Assembly: GCF_006538745.1 (NCBI RefSeq)
Contig: NZ_BJLR01000016.1
Location: 248,001-312,000, forward strand
DNA: 64,000 nt
From: Cellulomonas cellasea
GTDB lineage: Bacteria > Actinomycetota > Actinomycetes > Actinomycetales > Cellulomonadaceae
Direction of reading: 5' to 3'
Below are positions 61,313 through 64,000 of the stretch, piece after piece. The translations under genes and the position numbers were made by a program. The first letter of the stretch is position 1. The number at the start of each line of letters is the position of its first letter. Below the pieces are notes generated by a model. That model made no database searches, was not told the DNA's origin, and worked only from the letters and a program-made list of their open reading frames with translations.

Positions 61313-62268
61313 CCCGCGCCGACGCACACGCCGACGCACGCGGCGAGGCTCTCGACCGCTACCGCGCGCACACCCCGTTCACCGACCCCGGCGTGCACGC
61401 CGCCCTGCTGCGCACCCTCCCGGCGGACCCCGACGCGCTCGCGGCGGCGGTGCGCGGGCTCGTCGTGCACTACGTCGCCTCGGGCCTGACCTTCCCGCCC
61501 GACCGGCTCGCCGACATCGACAGCCGCTGGGTCGAGACCATGCTCGGCCACCTCGCCGAGCGCGACCCGTCGCCGCTGACCGCCCCGCGCGACGTCGGCG
61601 CGTGCCTCGTCGGGTGCTGCCGCGACTTCACGCTCCTGCACGTCGCCGCGCTGCGCGAGCACGGGGTCCCGGCGCGCAGCCGCGTCGGGTTCGCGCCGTA
61701 CCTGCGCCCGGACTTCGCGCACGACCACGTCGTCGCCGAGCGCTGGGACGCGGACCGGGCGGAGTGGGTGCGCGTCGACGCGCAGATGGACCCGGCGGAC
61801 TGGGGCGACGTGGACGTGTCGGACCTCGGCACCGGGCCGGGCAGCCCGTTCCGGCCCGCGTCGCGGCTCTGGCTCGACCACCGCGCGGGCCGGCTCACCG
61901 CGGCGGACCTCGACGGCTTCGGCGTGAGCCCGGACCTGCCGCTGCGCGGGCGCTGGTTCGTGCGGAACTACGTGGTCGTGGAGCTCGCGCACCTGACCGG
62001 GCACGAGCTGCTGCTGTGGGACCTGTGGGGCGCGATGACCCCGCCCGCCGTCGGGCCCGACGGGGAGCTCGCCGAGGTCGACGTGCCCGACGCCCCCGAC
62101 CTCGACGACCTCGTCGACCGGGCCGCCGAGCTGCTGCTCGACCCCGACGCGCACCTCGCCGAGCTCGACGCGCTCGCGGCCGACCCCCGGCTCGACCCGC
62201 GGACCGGCGTCGTGTGCGACTCCCCGCGCGGGGTGCGGGAGGCGGTCGACCTCACGGCCCGCCGCTGA
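61309..62268 (+). CDS. Transglutaminase-like superfamily protein
   Basis: The 319-residue protein has a papain-like triad: Cys in GACLVGCCRDFTLLHVAALREHG (either of two adjacent Cys), His in HDHVVAERW and Asp in VRVDAQMDP. It resembles cytosolic transglutaminase-like enzymes of unknown substrate. Its C-terminal third has no assigned domain. GTG 61309 overlaps the MerR stop, so it is coexpressed with the regulator and is its likely effector gene. A role in modifying proteins or small amines is only inferred. Confidence 0.85.
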   Translation: MTRADAHADARGEALDRYRAHTPFTDPGVHAALLRTLPADPDALAAAVRGLVVHYVASGLTFPPDRLADIDSRWVETMLGHLAERDPSPLTAPRDVGACLVGCCRDFTLLHVAALREHGVPARSRVGFAPYLRPDFAHDHVVAERWDADRAEWVRVDAQMDPADWGDVDVSDLGTGPGSPFRPASRLWLDHRAGRLTAADLDGFGVSPDLPLRGRWFVRNYVVVELAHLTGHELLLWDLWGAMTPPAVGPDGELAEVDVPDAPDLDDLVDRAAELLLDPDAHLAELDALAADPRLDPRTGVVCDSPRGVREAVDLTARR

Positions 62269-62350
62269 GGAGTCGCTACAACGTTCCGGGGTCGCCGCCC
62301 GTCAGTGTGGTGACCGGGCGAGCCGCCCGGCCCGACCACAGGAGCGATCG

Positions 62351-62923
62351 ATGACCCCTCGGAACGTCGACGACACGTTCGCCGCCCTGGCGCGCGAGCG
62401 GGGTCCGGCGCTGACCGGGTACGCGTACCTGCTCACGGGCGACCTCGCGGCGGCCGAGGACCTCGTGCAGGACGCGCTGCTCAAGGTGTTCGTGCGCACC
62501 CGCACCGGCTTCCGGCCGGACGTGGCCGAGGCGTACGTGCGCCGCACCGTCCTCACGCTGTACGTCGACGGCTACCGCCGGCGTCGGCACCTCGGCGCGC
62601 TGCGGCACCTGCTCGCCCGGGACGCCGCTCACGAGGGCCCGGACACCTCCGCGCCCGACCGGCTCGATCTGCGGGCCGCGCTGGCCACGCTCGCGCCGCA
62701 GGAGCGGGCGTGCGTCGTCCTGCGGTTCTACGAGGACCTCACCGTCCCCGAGATCGCCGAGCGGATGGGCCTGGCCCCGGGGACGGTCAAGCGGTACCTG
62801 AGCAACGCGGTCCGCAGGCTCGAGGCCGTGCTCGGGCCGCTGCCCAGCCGCCGCCCGGACGCCGAGCGCCTGCCCGACCTCCTCACGGTCGACACCGACG
62901 ACACCACGAGATCCGGGAGCTGA
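62351..62923 (+). CDS. ECF sigma factor (SigE/SigK-like)
   Basis: A 190-residue sigma-70-family factor with region 2 (about 8-75; LTGYAYLLTGDLAAAEDLVQDALLKVF) and region 4 (about 105-165; LATLAPQERACVVLRFYEDLTVPEIAERMGL). There is no extension, so it fits the classic ECF type with a separate anti-sigma factor. ATG 62351 follows AGGAG. The next gene begins 2 nt after its stop and encodes a probable membrane anti-sigma factor, so the two are cotranslated. Confidence 0.9.
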   Translation: MTPRNVDDTFAALARERGPALTGYAYLLTGDLAAAEDLVQDALLKVFVRTRTGFRPDVAEAYVRRTVLTLYVDGYRRRRHLGALRHLLARDAAHEGPDTSAPDRLDLRAALATLAPQERACVVLRFYEDLTVPEIAERMGLAPGTVKRYLSNAVRRLEAVLGPLPSRRPDAERLPDLLTVDTDDTTRSGS

Positions 62924-62925
62924 CG

Positions 62926-63597
62926 ATGGAGTTCGATCTCGAGCGCGGCCTGCGCGAGCTCGCCGACGACGCCTCGCGCGGCACCCGCGTGCCGGTCGAG
63001 GAGCTCGGCCGACGCCTGCGCCGCCGCCGCGCGACCCGGGCCGCGACGGTCGCGGTGGCCGCCACGGCGACCGTCGCGGGCCTCGTCACGGGTGCCGCGG
63101 GGCTCGCGGACCTCGTCCGGCGACCGGACGCGACGGCGCCCGTGGCGACGGCCGTCCCGACGCCGACTCCGTCGACCACGTCCGCACCGGTGCCGAGCAC
63201 GACCCCGACGCCGACCTCGACGTCCACGCCGACGGTCCCCCCGCCCACCGCGGAGCCGACGGCGAGCGCACCCGCCCTCCCGAGCGCGCCCACGCCGCCG
63301 CGCCCCTCCGCGGAGGTCCACGGCAGCACCGCCTGGGCGGTGTACGTCGCCGTGTCGCCGCAGCGTGACGACGCGGCGCTGGCAGCCGACGCGCGCCTGA
63401 CGGCGATGGGGTACACCCAGCTGCGCGGCGGGGACCTGGCGTGCGACCGCGGGGCCGCCGAGGCGCTCGGGCGTGACCCGTCGGAGCACGCCGTCGCCGT
63501 CTACTTCGACACGGAGGCCGACGCGGCGCTGTTCGCGGAGCTCTACGGCGACGGCGTGGTCGGCACCGTCCAGGTCACGCTGCGCTGCCGGGACTGA
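62926..63597 (+). CDS. Probable membrane-anchored anti-sigma-type protein
   Basis: A 223-residue protein begins with a cytosolic helix (EFDLERGLRELADDASRGTR), then RRLRRRRATR and a transmembrane helix (about 39-60; TVAVAATATVAGLVTGAAGL), followed by a Thr/Pro-rich linker and a small extracytoplasmic domain with two Cys (DLACDRG and LRCRD). This topology is that of ECF anti-sigma factors, but no zinc-binding HxxxCxxC is present. The 2-nt gap to the sigma gene supports the pairing. Function is inferred. Confidence 0.7.
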   Translation: MEFDLERGLRELADDASRGTRVPVEELGRRLRRRRATRAATVAVAATATVAGLVTGAAGLADLVRRPDATAPVATAVPTPTPSTTSAPVPSTTPTPTSTSTPTVPPPTAEPTASAPALPSAPTPPRPSAEVHGSTAWAVYVAVSPQRDDAALAADARLTAMGYTQLRGGDLACDRGAAEALGRDPSEHAVAVYFDTEADAALFAELYGDGVVGTVQVTLRCRD

Positions 63598-63636
63598 GCC
63601 GCCGGGACCGGTCCGCCGTCCGACGCGAACGGCGGC
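63598..63636. terminator. Weak hairpin between convergent anti-sigma and GrpB genes
   Basis: A 7-bp stem (63598-63604 with 63630-63636) has a long loop. It could act for both genes. Confidence 0.35.
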
Positions 63637-63642
63637 CTTGCG

Positions 63643-64000
63643 TCAGAGCAGCCCGTGCGCCCGGAACACCCGGTCGAGGATGTCGTGGACGACGGGCGCC
63701 TTGAGGGCGTTGTAGTCCATCCCGGACCCGCCGCCCGCGGCGGTCAGCCGGTCCACGGCGGCGTGCTTGGCGGCCGCGTACGCCGCGCGGTCCTCGCGGT
63801 GCTCGCGCAGCCAGTCGCGGAAGAGCCGGTGCCGGACGACCTCGGGGCAGTCCGGGCTCCACACGTGCAGGTGCGCGCGGGGCTCGGCGTGCGCGAAGAC
63901 CCGGTGCTCGTGCCAGGCGCGCTCGCGCAGGCTGAGCGTGAAGCCCTCGGCCTCGAGGGCCGCGCGGTAGGCGGGCTCGTCGGTGGAGTCGGCCACGGTG
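63643..64000 (-). CDS. GrpB-family (UPF0157) protein, N-terminus outside the window
   Basis: The last 118 residues are present (TAG-like stop complement at 63643-63645), including AHLHVWSPDCPEVVRHRLFRDWLREHREDRAAYAAAKHAAVDRL, the conserved GrpB C-terminal region. GrpB proteins are about 170-190 residues, so some 60 residues, including the usual HVGSTAVPG motif, lie beyond 64000. The fold is nucleotidyltransferase-like; some members may act on coenzyme A derivatives. GTG 63996 would be too short a start. Confidence 0.85.
   Translation of the reverse strand, partial: TVADSTDEPAYRAALEAEGFTLSLRERAWHEHRVFAHAEPRAHLHVWSPDCPEVVRHRLFRDWLREHREDRAAYAAAKHAAVDRLTAAGGGSGMDYNALKAPVVHDILDRVFRAHGLL

Overview
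The window is about 64 kb of chromosomal DNA from a very high-GC actinobacterium. No phage, insertion sequence, CRISPR array, rRNA or tRNA is visible. Secreted and carbohydrate-active enzymes (GH3, GH26-like, PL1), FG-GAP-type repeat proteins and two DUF4190/septum-formation-type proteins suggest a Micrococcales soil or plant-matter degrader such as Cellulomonas or a relative. That placement is an inference from gene content.

Layout. 0-3.3 kb: the tail of a secreted repeat protein, then two tandem trypsin-fold proteins that lack catalytic His and Ser and end in different repeat modules. 3.5-6.8 kb: an OmpR-type two-component system between two genes for extracytoplasmic acidic proteins; both flanking genes carry matching 11-bp-phased direct repeats that look like the regulator's binding sites. 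6.9-13.3 kb: a VOC protein, then a translationally coupled operon of a hyaluronan-synthase-like GT2, a membrane-anchored GH26-like enzyme and UDP-glucose dehydrogenase, with a long structured leader. 13.3-17.3 kb: an alpha/beta hydrolase and clpB with a HAIR (HspR) operator. 17.4-29.5 kb: a MASE1-PAS-SpoIIE phosphatase, a small heme-degrading-type protein, an oxidoreductase, a TetR/GH3 beta-glucosidase pair with a CelR/CebR-like box, a gluconate permease, two septum-formation paralogues and xthA. 29.6-44 kb: SDR, SRPBCC protein, a frameshifted DUF4166 gene, pyrE, anti-sigma-like ATPase, HAD phosphatase, DedA, pectate lyase, TrmH-type methyltransferase, fba, STAS and SpoIIE genes, DUF3151 and purA. 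The clpB, pyrE, dedA, fba, purA neighbourhood is a recurrent actinobacterial core region. 44-50.3 kb: a TPR-like membrane protein, a lipid kinase, an epimerase, a DrrAB-like ABC exporter and a small secreted protein. 50.5-64 kb: a maleylpyruvate-isomerase-fold protein, a divergent SpoIIE phosphatase / HATPase-PAS pair, a DGPF/ECF42 sigma pair, an ScfR/RamB-type regulator divergent from pckG, a DJ-1/PfpI protein, a MerR/transglutaminase pair, an ECF sigma/anti-sigma pair and a truncated GrpB-family gene.

Three themes connect the genes. First, partner-switching signalling is dense: three SpoIIE-type phosphatases, two stand-alone STAS proteins, one RsbW-like ATPase, one HATPase-PAS protein and one fused HATPase, without a sigma-B-type sigma factor in the window. 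Second, many single genes have a TAnnnT-like -10 box exactly 6-7 nt before the start codon and no Shine-Dalgarno sequence, which indicates leaderless mRNAs. Third, several adjacent genes overlap by 1-8 nt (GTGA, ATGA and, once, CTGA), which indicates translational coupling. The most unusual items are the tandem pseudoproteases, the two-component operator pair, the GT2-GH26-Ugd operon, the probable CTG start of the ECF42 sigma factor and the single-base frameshift in the DUF4166 gene.
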